Part shown: positions 23,886-31,941 of the stretch, in pieces
Position numbering within the stretch: the stretch's first letter is position 1
Layout of the letters: every line of letters begins with the position of its first letter
DNA from: Microbispora triticiradicis
GTDB taxonomy: Bacteria > Actinomycetota > Actinomycetes > Streptosporangiales > Streptosporangiaceae
DNA: 52,944 bases
Reading direction: 5' to 3'
NCBI GenBank assembly: GCA_003260025.2
Contig: QFZU02000005.1
Span: 1-52,944, forward strand
The notes under the pieces: model-generated
Seen by the model: only the letters and a program-made list of their open reading frames with translations
Database searches by the model: none
Told to the model about the DNA's origin: nothing
Position numbers and translations under genes: made by a program

Positions 23886-26426
23886 TCAGCCGGGGCGGCC
23901 GACGTTGCAGCCGGGGATGAGAAACTCGTCGAGTCGTCCGTCGTCGCCGCGCAGCACGGCGTGGGGGAGGTCGTCCAGCCAGTCGTGCACCAGGACGTCG
24001 GCCTCGCCCTCCATGCAGGCAGTGCAGGCATGTTCGTCCGGCGGCGGAAGTGCGACGTCGGCGAGCACACGCCGTGCGGCCTGGAGCTCCCGCTTGGCGC
24101 CGAGCTTCTCGAAGAGGGCCAGCGCCTCGGCCATGCTCTGCCTGCCCTCCTCGCCCCCGGCGGCACGGCCGAGCGCCGACAGCGCCCTGGCCCGCGTTTC
24201 GGTGTCGCCGAGTTCCCCGGCGAGCGCGACCGCCCGCCGGCCCCACTCGACGGCCGACGGCCCGTGGCAGACCACGCACCTGTTCGCGTACGCCGTGCTG
24301 AGGTTCAGGAAGATGACGGCCTGCGCGGGACGGTCGTCGAGTTCGCGGGCGGTGGCCAGGGCGGCGCACAGTTGCCACAGGATGTACGTCGGCGTGTTTC
24401 TCGGACGGCCCGCGAGGTAGGTGAGCGCGAGGTTGGTCCGCGCGTGCATGAGGACGGCGGGATGGCCCAGTCCGCGCGTGCCGAGAATCTGGAGCAGCGT
24501 GACGGCCTCGGTCAGCACCTTCGCCGCCTCCGCGTGACGCCGCCTCGCGCGCAGCGTGTCGCCCAGTGCGACGGCCGCGTGCGCCCTGCCGCGCAGGTCG
24601 CCCGCAAGGGTGCAGATACGCAGGTCGCGGCGATGGCAGTTCTCTGCCTTCACCAGTAACCCCATCCGCAGGTACGTCAGCCCGAGGTTGTGCAGGATCC
24701 GACCTCGGGCCCGCTCGTCGGTGGCCAGGTCGAGGGCCGTTTTCAGGTGGGCGACCGAGTCCTCGTAGCGCCCCGTGAGGCGACAGGCGTTGCCCAGGTC
24801 CGCCTCGACCGCGAGCACGGCGCGTGGGCCCAGCCGTCCGGCCGCGTCCAGGGCGACCGGCGCCATGGCGAGCCACTCGTCCGTGAGCCGGCGGAACTCG
24901 AAGTAGGCGGGAAGGCTCACCGCGAGCGCGTGCGACCGCTTCCAGTCGCCGCGCCCGGCGGCGGCGGTGACGGCCGCGACGAGAACCCGCGCCTCGGCGT
25001 CCAGCCACGCCACCGCCTCCTCCCGCGAGGCGAACGACGAATTCTGCCGGGCCCGCTCCTCCGGCTGGGTCAGCCACGCCACGGCGGCGGGGGTTCGGGC
25101 GCAGTAATGGCCGAGGAGCCGGTCGAACGCCTCGTCCCGCCGGTCGGGCCCGGACCGGTCGCGTGCCCGCTCCCCGGCGTACAGGCGGACGAGATCGTGC
25201 ATGCGCCACCGGCCGTACGCGTCGCCGCGCTCGACGAGATGCGCGCGGTGCAGGGACTCCAGCAGGCGGCGGGCCGGTCTCTCGTCGAGGCCGGCGGCGA
25301 CGGCGGCCGTCTCGGTGGACAGGTCGGGGCCGGGGCAGGCGGTCATCAGCCGGAACACCCGGGCCTCCTCCGCGCCGAGCCGGCGGTAGGACAGCTCGAA
25401 GGCGGCGCGCACCGCACGGTCCTCGTACGTGAGCTCGTCGAGCCGGGTGGCCTCCTCCTTCAGGTCCTCCGCCATCGCGTGCAGAGGACGGGCCGGGTCG
25501 GCGGTGAGCAACGCGGCGACGATGCGCAGTGCCAGCGGAAGCCCGGCGCACAGACGGGCGACGTCCGCCGCCTCGGCGGGCTCGCGGGCGACCCGGGTGT
25601 CGGCGTCGCCCCGGGCCAGGCGGAGCCGCCGGGCCAGGAGATCCACGGCCGCGCCGGGCGCGAGCATGCCGAGGTCGAGGACCCGCGCCCCCACGTCCAG
25701 CGTGTGCCGGGAGGTCACCAACACCTTCCCGGTGCCGGGCAGCAGCGGCCGCACCTGCTCGGCCGAGGAGGCGTTGTCGAGGACCAGCAGGATCGGGCGG
25801 CCCTCCCCGGCGTACGCGTCCAGCACCGTCGCGAACAGCCGGGCCCGGTCCTGGATGTCCGGAGGGATGCGTCCGGGATCCAGGCCCAGCGCCCGCAGCA
25901 GCCCTCCAAGCACCCGGCCCGGCCGCGCCCCGCACTGGTCGCCGTGGTCGGCGCTGTGGTCGTGGTCAGCGTTGTGGTCGTGGTCGTGGGGTCCGCTGTA
26001 GCCGTGGAGGTCGGTGAACAGTACGCCGCCGGGAAACCAGCCGCGCTCTCGCGCGAGGTGCGCGGCCTGCAGGGCGAGCTCCGTCTTGCCGGCGCCGCCG
26101 AGGCCCGTGACGAGGGCGATGCGCGGACGGAGCGGCTCGTCACCCGTACCGGCAGCGCCCTCTCCGGAACCCGCGTGCCCGGTACTGACGTCCCCGGTAC
26201 TGACGTCCCCGGTACTGACGTCCCCGGGGTTGGGGCCCTCGGGCGGGCCGAGCACGTCGAGTAGCGCGGCCAGCTCGGTGTCCCTGCCCGTGAACCCCTG
26301 TGTCGGCAAGGGCGCGCCTGACAGCGCCGGGGTCACCTCTGGCGGAAGCTGAACCGTGATGGTGTGGCCCTGGACCACCGTGTTGAGGAAAAGGCCGCCG
26401 CTGATCGTGTTGCGGGTGACCGCCAC
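23886..26426 (-). CDS. NB-ARC/TPR STAND NTPase with N-terminal amyloid-like motif
   Basis: 846 aa NLR-like protein. GTG at 26426 is 4 bp after the stop of the upstream small gene, so the two are co-transcribed. Residues 6-24 (NTISGGLFLNTVVQGHTIT) match the C-terminus of the upstream protein and resemble RHIM/PP/BASS3-type amyloid signalling motifs. A GDVST repeat linker follows (68-83). NB-ARC: Walker A GLGGAGKT 108-115, Walker B-like RPILLVLDNAS, sensor TSRHTLDVG, GLPLALRIVAA, and a winged helix with WRMHDLVRLYA. A His/Asp-rich insert (147-161) lies after Walker A. The C-terminal ~350 residues are TPR repeats. There is no SARP DNA-binding domain, so it is not a classic AfsR. CxxC pairs CVVC and CTAC lie near the C-terminus. 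Inferred: a sensor that oligomerises on TPR-ligand binding and seeds the partner motif. Confidence 0.9.
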   Translation of the reverse strand: MAVTRNTISGGLFLNTVVQGHTITVQLPPEVTPALSGAPLPTQGFTGRDTELAALLDVLGPPEGPNPGDVSTGDVSTGDVSTGHAGSGEGAAGTGDEPLRPRIALVTGLGGAGKTELALQAAHLARERGWFPGGVLFTDLHGYSGPHDHDHNADHDHSADHGDQCGARPGRVLGGLLRALGLDPGRIPPDIQDRARLFATVLDAYAGEGRPILLVLDNASSAEQVRPLLPGTGKVLVTSRHTLDVGARVLDLGMLAPGAAVDLLARRLRLARGDADTRVAREPAEAADVARLCAGLPLALRIVAALLTADPARPLHAMAEDLKEEATRLDELTYEDRAVRAAFELSYRRLGAEEARVFRLMTACPGPDLSTETAAVAAGLDERPARRLLESLHRAHLVERGDAYGRWRMHDLVRLYAGERARDRSGPDRRDEAFDRLLGHYCARTPAAVAWLTQPEERARQNSSFASREEAVAWLDAEARVLVAAVTAAAGRGDWKRSHALAVSLPAYFEFRRLTDEWLAMAPVALDAAGRLGPRAVLAVEADLGNACRLTGRYEDSVAHLKTALDLATDERARGRILHNLGLTYLRMGLLVKAENCHRRDLRICTLAGDLRGRAHAAVALGDTLRARRRHAEAAKVLTEAVTLLQILGTRGLGHPAVLMHARTNLALTYLAGRPRNTPTYILWQLCAALATARELDDRPAQAVIFLNLSTAYANRCVVCHGPSAVEWGRRAVALAGELGDTETRARALSALGRAAGGEEGRQSMAEALALFEKLGAKRELQAARRVLADVALPPPDEHACTACMEGEADVLVHDWLDDLPHAVLRGDDGRLDEFLIPGCNVGRPG
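26181..26225. repeat. 15-bp perfect tandem repeat, 3 copies, in STAND gene
   Basis: Three exact copies of ggtactgacgtcccc (26181, 26196, 26211) encode the GDVST linker between the amyloid-like motif and the NB-ARC domain. In-frame copy-number variation would change linker length. Confidence 0.9.
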
Positions 26427-26430
26427 GCGT

Positions 26431-26871
26431 TCAGTCCTTCCGCTCGCGCTCGCGGGGAGCGGCCGGGCCCGGACCGGACGCGGCCGGTCCGGTGACGGTG
26501 TGCCCCTGGACGACCGGGCCGTGGAACGTGCCGCCACTGATCTCGTTGTGAACTCCGCTGCTCACTGTGCCTGTCTCGGTGCCGGTTCCAGTGCCGGTCC
26601 CGGTGCGGGTCCCGGTTGCGGCGGCGGCTCTGTTCGCGGCGTCGTTCCCCGGAGCGCCCGTGCCGCTCGCCGGGGTACGCGCATGTTCCCGGCGGGTCAG
26701 CAGCAGCCCCCAGACTCCGACGGCCAGGCTGACGAGACCGACGAAGAGCCCGAGCACGCTCGCGAGTTTGTCAGCGTTGTCCAGGCCGACCGAGGAGAGG
26801 TACACGGCGAGTGCCGTACCGGCGCCGAGCGCGGCGATCCCGCCGGCCCATGTGAGAACACGTCCGCGCAT
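26431..26871 (-). CDS. Two-TM protein with C-terminal amyloid-like motif, candidate STAND effector
   Basis: 146 aa. ATG at 26871, weak GGA SD. Two hydrophobic helices: VLTWAGGIAALGAGTALAVY (about 5-24) and SVLGLFVGLVSLAVGVWGLL (about 38-58), joined by a short loop. A Gly/Thr-rich flexible linker (repeated TG) follows. Near the C-terminus, NEISGGTFHGPVVQGHTVT aligns without gaps to residues 6-24 of the adjacent STAND protein, with 13 of 19 identical. In known NLR/amyloid pairs (fungal NWD2/HET-S, bacterial BASS pairs) a C-terminal motif on the effector is templated by the N-terminal motif of the NLR. By analogy this protein would be a membrane-acting effector. No Bell, TIR or protease domain is visible. 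Confidence 0.85.
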   Translation of the reverse strand: MRGRVLTWAGGIAALGAGTALAVYLSSVGLDNADKLASVLGLFVGLVSLAVGVWGLLLTRREHARTPASGTGAPGNDAANRAAAATGTRTGTGTGTGTETGTVSSGVHNEISGGTFHGPVVQGHTVTGPAASGPGPAAPRERERKD

Positions 26872-27001
26872 GCTTCCATCATCGTCGGGCCGGAGCGTTC
26901 GGGTCGATGGCTCGTCGGCTTTCCGCCGCCTGCTGTGGTGGCTGTTGTGGTGGTTGCTTCGCGGCTGCTTCGTGCGTGCTTCAGGGGTGCCGCTGAGCGC
27001 T
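26872..27001. other. Intergenic: promoter region of STAND/effector operon
   Basis: 130 bp between the penicillin-binding protein stop and the effector start, both minus. No terminator stronger than chance and no clear operator seen. Confidence 0.4.
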
Positions 27002-29701
27002 TCAGCGCTTACTTCGCCGGGCCCTTCGCGGAGAAGTGGCGTGGGCGAGGCTCGCCCTGCCACTCGTCCCGCCCCGCGCTCTGCCGTCGCTCCTGCTGTC
27101 GCTCCTGCCGTCCCGCCTGGCTCCCGTCCTGGCTTCCGCACTGCCACTCGTCCTGCCGGCGGCCGCCGGTGCGCCGCGCGCACCCGTACGGCCGGGCGTG
27201 CGGCCGGGCGTACGGCCGGGCGTACGGGCCGCGGAGGCGACCGGCGGGTTGTGGCCCAGAACGCGGGCGAAGGTCCGGGCGACGTCAGGACCGAAGACCC
27301 GGGCGAAGGCGTGGGAGAAATCGTGGCCGGCCGTGGGGAAGCGCATCGTGGTGACGGCGGGGACGGCCCGGCCGCCTCCCGCGGCCAAGGGAATCCGGCC
27401 GCCTCCGGCGGCGAAGGGGAGCCTTCCGGGTCCGGCCGCGAGAGGATGGCCGCCGTTCACCGGCGCGGGGGTGGCCCGGCTCCCCGCGCCGCCGGAGGCC
27501 GTACCGCCCGCTTGGGACGCCGAGCCGTCGTCGTGCCGCCGGTGTTCGGCCTCCCGCTTCTTTTTCTCCTTCTGCTTCTTGCGTTGCTTCTCCAGCGCCT
27601 CCTTCAGACCCGGCGTGAAGCCGCCGCCGAACCGGGACATGTCCGGCGGGGTGAAGTCGTACGCCGGGGTGCCCCGCAGGGCGGCGCGCATGGAGTCCAC
27701 CCAGATCGGGCCGGGCAGCGAGGCGCCCTGCACAGCGCCGTAGTACCGGCCGCCGATGGTGACGCCGGTGAGCGGGTAGCGGTAGGAGCCGCGGATGTCG
27801 CCGACGCTGACGGCGGCGGCCAGGCCGGGCGTGTAACCCGCGAACCAGGCCGAGGTGTAGCCGTTGTTCGTGCCCGTCTTGCCCGCGGCCGGGCGGCCGA
27901 TGGACTGGCCGCGCATCGTGCCCTTGCTGAACACTCCCGTGAGCACGTGGCTCACCGCGTCGGCGACGGCCGGCTCCAGCGCGGTCACGCAGGCGGGCGG
28001 CACCTCGGTCCGGGTGCCGTCGTGCTCCACGACCGCCGCGATGGCCATCGGCCTGCAGTAGAGGCCACGGGCGGCCAGCGCCGCGTAGGCCGCCGCCACG
28101 GTCGTGGGGTCCATCTCGTTGGCGCCCAGCGTGAAGGTCGGCACCTCGCGGAGCGGCGTGCCGTCCGCCCGCCGGATGCCGAGCGATCGGGCCGTCGTGA
28201 CCACGTCGCACAGCCCCACCTCGCGCTCCAGCCGCATGTAGAAGATGTTGACCGACTGCCAGGTGCCCATCTCCAGGCTGTACGGCCCGCCGCCGCCCTC
28301 ACCGCCGGCGTTGTGGATGACCGTGCGGGGGTCGTTCACCGCTCTGCCCGAGCAGTCGCGGTAGCCGTACGACGGCACGTACGAGCCGGGGATGGTGAAG
28401 CCGTCACCGAACCGCATCCCCTGCTTCAGCGCGGTGGCCAGCGTGAACACCTTGAACGTCGAACCCGCCTGGAGGCCGAGCCCGCCGCCGTGCGCGACGT
28501 CGACCGCGAGGTTGTAGGTGGTGTTGCGCCCGAGGTCGCGGTCGTGCGGGTTGCGCCCGTACCGCTTGCTCACCGCCATGGCGCGGATGCGCCCGGTGCC
28601 CGGCTCGATCATCGTCTCCGACGCCACCTGGTTGTCGCGTGGGCTGACCCGCGCGGCGACGGCCCGGTCCGCGGCCCGCTGCGCGGCCGGGTCGATGGTC
28701 GTCCAGATCGTGAGGCCGCCCCGCTGGAGGCGCCGTTCCCGGTCGGCCCTGGTGTAGCCGAACGCCGGGTTCGTCAGCACCTCCCGCTCGACGTACACGC
28801 AGAAGAAGGGGTAGGCGCTGCCCGCGCAGCCGCCGGGCTCGGGACGCAGGTGCAGCGCCAGCGGCGTGGCCGCCGCGTCGCGGGCCCGGTCCCGGCCGAC
28901 CAGCCCGAGCTCGGCCATCCGGCTCAGGACGAGGTCGCGCCGGGCGCGCAGCCGGTCTCTGTGGTCGTCGCCCAGGGAGGGGTCCGTGTCGTACGGCGTG
29001 CGCACGGCGCCGGCCAGCGTCGCCGCCTGCGTCAGCGTGAGGTCGGCGGCGTCGACCCCGAAGAACCGCCGGGCCGCCGCCTGGACCCCGAAGGCGCCCG
29101 CGCCGAAGTACGCGATGTTGAGGTAGCGCTCCAGGATCTGGTCCTTGGTGTACTTGCGTTCCAGCGCCAGCGCGTACCGCAGCTCGTCCAGTTTGCGGCG
29201 GAAGGTGCGTACGAGGGCCTGCGCCCGCTCCTGCTCCGTCTCGGCCTGGTTGAGCATGATGTTCTTGACGAGCTGCTGGCTGATGGACGAGCCGCCCTGC
29301 CGGATGCCGCCCGCCTGGGTGTTGGTGACGAGGGCCCGCAACGTGCCCTTGAGGTCCAGGCCGCCGTGTTCGTAGAACCGGGAGTCCTCGATGGCCACGA
29401 TGGCCTGCCGCATGACCGGGGCGACCATGCTCAGCGGCACCGACTGCCGGTTCTGGTAGTAGAACTGCGCGATCTGCCGGCCGTCGCGGTCGAGCAGCCG
29501 CGTCATCTCGGGCAGCGGCTCCTCGCGCAGCGGCGCGGGCAGCTCGGTGAACGCGGACGCGGCACGCTTGGCCGCCAGACCGGCCCCGCCCACGAAGGGC
29601 ATGACCAGCCCGGCGACCAGTCCGCCCCCGGCCGCGCCGCACAGGCTCAGCGAGAGGACGGCGCGGCCGAGACTGACGTGGCCGAGGAGACGAGAGGTCA
29701 C
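27002..29701 (-). CDS. Class A penicillin-binding protein (transglycosylase/transpeptidase)
   Basis: 899 aa bifunctional peptidoglycan synthase. GTG at 29701 is the first possible start (an in-frame stop lies just upstream); GGAGG sits about 15 nt before it. One N-terminal TM segment (about 15-40). GT51 glycosyltransferase: EDSRFYEHGGLDLKG with the catalytic Glu, RQGGSSISQQLVKN, ERYLNIAYFGAGAFG. Transpeptidase: GSTFK (SxxK), SVN (SxN) in GTWQSVNIF, and KTGTNNGYTSAWFAGYTP (KTG). The C-terminal ~200 residues after the catalytic domain are a low-complexity, Gly/Pro/Arg-rich basic tail with PGRT repeats. Adjacent upstream is MurA, so this is a small cell-wall synthesis locus. Confidence 0.96.
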   Translation of the reverse strand: MTSRLLGHVSLGRAVLSLSLCGAAGGGLVAGLVMPFVGGAGLAAKRAASAFTELPAPLREEPLPEMTRLLDRDGRQIAQFYYQNRQSVPLSMVAPVMRQAIVAIEDSRFYEHGGLDLKGTLRALVTNTQAGGIRQGGSSISQQLVKNIMLNQAETEQERAQALVRTFRRKLDELRYALALERKYTKDQILERYLNIAYFGAGAFGVQAAARRFFGVDAADLTLTQAATLAGAVRTPYDTDPSLGDDHRDRLRARRDLVLSRMAELGLVGRDRARDAAATPLALHLRPEPGGCAGSAYPFFCVYVEREVLTNPAFGYTRADRERRLQRGGLTIWTTIDPAAQRAADRAVAARVSPRDNQVASETMIEPGTGRIRAMAVSKRYGRNPHDRDLGRNTTYNLAVDVAHGGGLGLQAGSTFKVFTLATALKQGMRFGDGFTIPGSYVPSYGYRDCSGRAVNDPRTVIHNAGGEGGGGPYSLEMGTWQSVNIFYMRLEREVGLCDVVTTARSLGIRRADGTPLREVPTFTLGANEMDPTTVAAAYAALAARGLYCRPMAIAAVVEHDGTRTEVPPACVTALEPAVADAVSHVLTGVFSKGTMRGQSIGRPAAGKTGTNNGYTSAWFAGYTPGLAAAVSVGDIRGSYRYPLTGVTIGGRYYGAVQGASLPGPIWVDSMRAALRGTPAYDFTPPDMSRFGGGFTPGLKEALEKQRKKQKEKKKREAEHRRHDDGSASQAGGTASGGAGSRATPAPVNGGHPLAAGPGRLPFAAGGGRIPLAAGGGRAVPAVTTMRFPTAGHDFSHAFARVFGPDVARTFARVLGHNPPVASAARTPGRTPGRTPGRTGARGAPAAAGRTSGSAEARTGARRDGRSDSRSDGRARGGTSGRASLAHATSPRRARRSKR

Positions 29702-29753
29702 GGGATATCAGTGCGACCTCCGGCGTTTTCCCAAACCCGGGAGGCGGAAAGCT

Positions 29754-31058
29754 TTACGTCAGCCTGTTGATCTTCAACCCGAGGGAGGTGAACTGTTCGA
29801 ACGGCCTGTGGTATCCGCGTTCGATGTGGTTGACGCCGCGCAGGGTCGAGGTGCCCTCGGCGACGGCGGCGGCCAGCACCGCGGAGAACCCGGCGCGGAT
29901 GTCGGGGAGCGTGACGTCGGCCCCGCGCAGGCTGGAGATGCCCCGCACGACCGCCGAGTGCTTGGCGTTGGTGTCGTGGTAGCGGCAGGCCGGTCCGCCG
30001 AGGCACTGGGCGAACACCTCGATCTCGCACCCCATCTTCTGCAGCGCGGGCACGTACACCAACCGGTTCTCGAAGACCGTCTCGTGCAGCACCGACATGC
30101 CCTCGGCGCGGGTGAACAGCACCATGAGCGGGGTCTGCCAGTCCGTCATGAAACCGGGATGGGTGTCGGTCTGCACCGCCGCCGCGCGCAGGCCGTCCGG
30201 GGCGGAGGCGCACAGCCAGTCGTCGGTTATCTCGAACCGCGCGCCCATCCGGGCGAGCGTCGTGATGGCCGTGACCAGCCGGTCCTGGTGACAGCCGTGC
30301 ACCCGCACCTCGCCGCCCGTCACCAGCCCCGCCACGAGGTACGAGAACGCCTCGATGCGGTCGCCGGCCAGCCAGGTGGAGGCGCCGTGCAGGCGCTCGA
30401 CGCCCTCGATGACGATGCGCCGGTCGGGGCTGAGCTCGATCATCGCGCCCATGCGCTGGAGGAACAGCGCGAGTTCGACGACCTCGGGCTCCATGGCGGC
30501 GCCCTTGATGACGGTCTTGCCCTCGGCGAGGACGGCGGTCATGAGGATCGTCTCGGTCGCGCCCACGCTGGGATAGGGGAGCGAGATGCGGCTGCCGCGC
30601 AGCCGCGCCGCCTTGGCCGAGATGCCGTTGTCGCCGACCTCGATCTCCGCGCCCATCGACCGCAGCGCCTCGACGTGGAAGTTCACCGGCCGCCTGCCGA
30701 TCGGGTCGCCGCCGACGAGCGGCACGAACGCCTCGCCCGCCAGGTGCAGCAGCGGGCCGAGCATCAGGATCGGGATGCGGTTGAGGCCGGTGTACTCCTC
30801 CGGGACCCGCGGCCGTATGTCGCTGCCCCGCTCGATGGTGATCTCACCGGGGGTGATGTCCACATGGATGCCGAGGGCTTCGAGCATGGCGGCGGTCAGC
30901 CCCACCTCGCCGACCTCCGGCGCGTTCTGCAGGGTGCTCGGACCGGTCCCGAGCATCGCCGCCACCATGTGCTTGGAGACCGCGTTCTTCGATCCCCGGA
31001 CCTCCACGTCGCCCCGCAGCGGGCCCGACGGGTCGATCTGCCATACCTCTTCGCTCAC
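29754..31058 (-). CDS. murA: UDP-N-acetylglucosamine 1-carboxyvinyltransferase, Asp variant
   Basis: 434 aa, normal family length; first committed step of peptidoglycan synthesis (enolpyruvyl transfer from PEP to UDP-GlcNAc), cytoplasmic. GTG at 31058 with ideal AAGGAGG SD. EPSP-synthase-like fold with LRGDVEVRGSKNAVSKHMVAAML at the N-terminus (Lys/Asn substrate contacts) and TDWQTPLMVLFTRAEG. The active-site loop is GGDPIGRRP: Asp118 stands where most bacteria have Cys (E. coli Cys115). This Cys-to-Asp change is known from mycobacterial MurA and makes the enzyme insensitive to fosfomycin. Precedes the PBP gene by 52 bp on the same strand. Confidence 0.95.
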   Translation of the reverse strand: MSEEVWQIDPSGPLRGDVEVRGSKNAVSKHMVAAMLGTGPSTLQNAPEVGEVGLTAAMLEALGIHVDITPGEITIERGSDIRPRVPEEYTGLNRIPILMLGPLLHLAGEAFVPLVGGDPIGRRPVNFHVEALRSMGAEIEVGDNGISAKAARLRGSRISLPYPSVGATETILMTAVLAEGKTVIKGAAMEPEVVELALFLQRMGAMIELSPDRRIVIEGVERLHGASTWLAGDRIEAFSYLVAGLVTGGEVRVHGCHQDRLVTAITTLARMGARFEITDDWLCASAPDGLRAAAVQTDTHPGFMTDWQTPLMVLFTRAEGMSVLHETVFENRLVYVPALQKMGCEIEVFAQCLGGPACRYHDTNAKHSAVVRGISSLRGADVTLPDIRAGFSAVLAAAVAEGTSTLRGVNHIERGYHRPFEQFTSLGLKINRLT

Positions 31059-31157
31059 TCGGCCTCCTTGGCCCCACACCGTGCCGTGCGTCCCCCGCAC
31101 TCGGTGCTGCAAGAGTACGGGACCGAATTCGATCGCTATGTGAGTACTATCGGGACG

Positions 31158-31646
31158 GTGCGGCATGTGAGGGGCAATCTGGCGACAGTCGTGGTGACCG
31201 TCCTGGTGCTGGCCCTCCTGGGTGTCGTCGCGGGGTACGTGTGGTCGGTGCTCGCCCCCGGCACGCGCTATGTGCTCATCGAGGGGACACGGCAGCCCCT
31301 CGACCCCGAGACGCAGTCGCTCATCGAGGCCGACGGATGGTTCGCCGTGGTCACCGGCGCGTTCGGCCTGGCCTCCGGCATCGCGGGGTACGTGCTGTCG
31401 CGCCGCCACCCGCCGGTCGAGGTGCTCGTCGGGCTCGCCGCCGGCGGCCTGCTCGCCGGGTACGTCGCCCTGATGGTCGGCACGTCCGCGAAGGGAACCG
31501 TCCAGGCGGCGGGACCCGGCGGCTTCACCACCACGACGTCCCTGGGAGTCACGGCGTACGGCGTGCTGTTCGCCTGGCCCCTGCTGTCCACCGCGGTCTT
31601 CTGGGTCGTCGAGTTCGCCGTGAGCTACCGTCAGCGCGAAGCCTGA
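31158..31646 (+). CDS. Four-TM protein, DUF2567-like
   Basis: 162 aa membrane protein with four helices: NLATVVVTVLVLALLGVVAG, GWFAVVTGAFGLASGIAGYV, EVLVGLAAGGLLAGYVALMV, and AYGVLFAWPLLSTAVFWVVE. An extracytoplasmic loop follows helix 1 (RYVLIEGTRQPLDPETQSLI). Start uncertain: GTG 31158 fits a leaderless transcript from a TACTAT -10 at 31146-31151, while GTG 31140 and 31167 are in frame. Divergent from murA. Function unknown. Confidence 0.8.
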   Translation: MRHVRGNLATVVVTVLVLALLGVVAGYVWSVLAPGTRYVLIEGTRQPLDPETQSLIEADGWFAVVTGAFGLASGIAGYVLSRRHPPVEVLVGLAAGGLLAGYVALMVGTSAKGTVQAAGPGGFTTTTSLGVTAYGVLFAWPLLSTAVFWVVEFAVSYRQREA

Positions 31647-31758
31647 CGCCACCGGCGCCGGACGGCTCCACACCGGCGGACCTGCTCTCTCGCCCCGCTC
31701 TTTCGCCCCGCTCTTTCGCTCGGTCTTTCGTGCGGTGAGGAGTTCGTGCGGTGAGGAG

Positions 31759-31799
31759 CCGGTCCGGCACGGGTGCCTCCGTTACCCGTGCCGGACCGG
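31759..31799 (+). terminator. 16-bp perfect hairpin
   Basis: Arms 31759-31774 and 31784-31799 are exact reverse complements around a 9-nt loop, about 110 bp after the DUF2567-like stop. A strong U-less terminator candidate, shielding the next regulator gene. Confidence 0.7.
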
Positions 31800-31863
31800 A
31801 GTCAGGGGTCGCGACCGCCCTCCGGCACAAGCCTGTCGTGCGCCGGACCGGCACGACAACCGG

Positions 31864-31881
31864 TTTCAGGCCTGCCTGAAA
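31864..31881. promoter_or_regulatory. 18-bp palindromic operator candidate
   Basis: tttcaggc-ct-gcctgaaa: perfect 8-bp arms with a 2-bp centre, about 60-78 bp upstream of the winged-helix regulator start. Size and symmetry suit a dimeric regulator site; autoregulation is inferred. Confidence 0.55.
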
Positions 31882-31941
31882 GGGGTCGGGCGGCAGAGGC
31901 TCGCAACCGGCGGATTCAACGGCAGTATCGTGATCAGTGTC

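Noticed and set aside
24230..24290. CxxCH heme-binding motif (CVVCH) in the STAND protein
   Set aside because: Protein has no signal peptide and is cytosolic, so c-type heme attachment is not expected; recorded instead as a CxxC pair.
22678..25935. 1085-codon minus-strand frame spanning chorismate mutase and STAND genes
   Set aside because: Crosses two well-supported genes, product is Arg/Pro/Ala low complexity without motifs.
23886..26426. AfsR/SARP regulator
   Set aside because: NB-ARC and TPR parts resemble AfsR, but the N-terminal trans_reg/BTAD DNA-binding domain is absent.
26567..29770. 1067-codon plus-strand frame over the PBP gene
   Set aside because: Antisense shadow; the minus strand carries all three PBP transpeptidase motifs and the GT51 domain.
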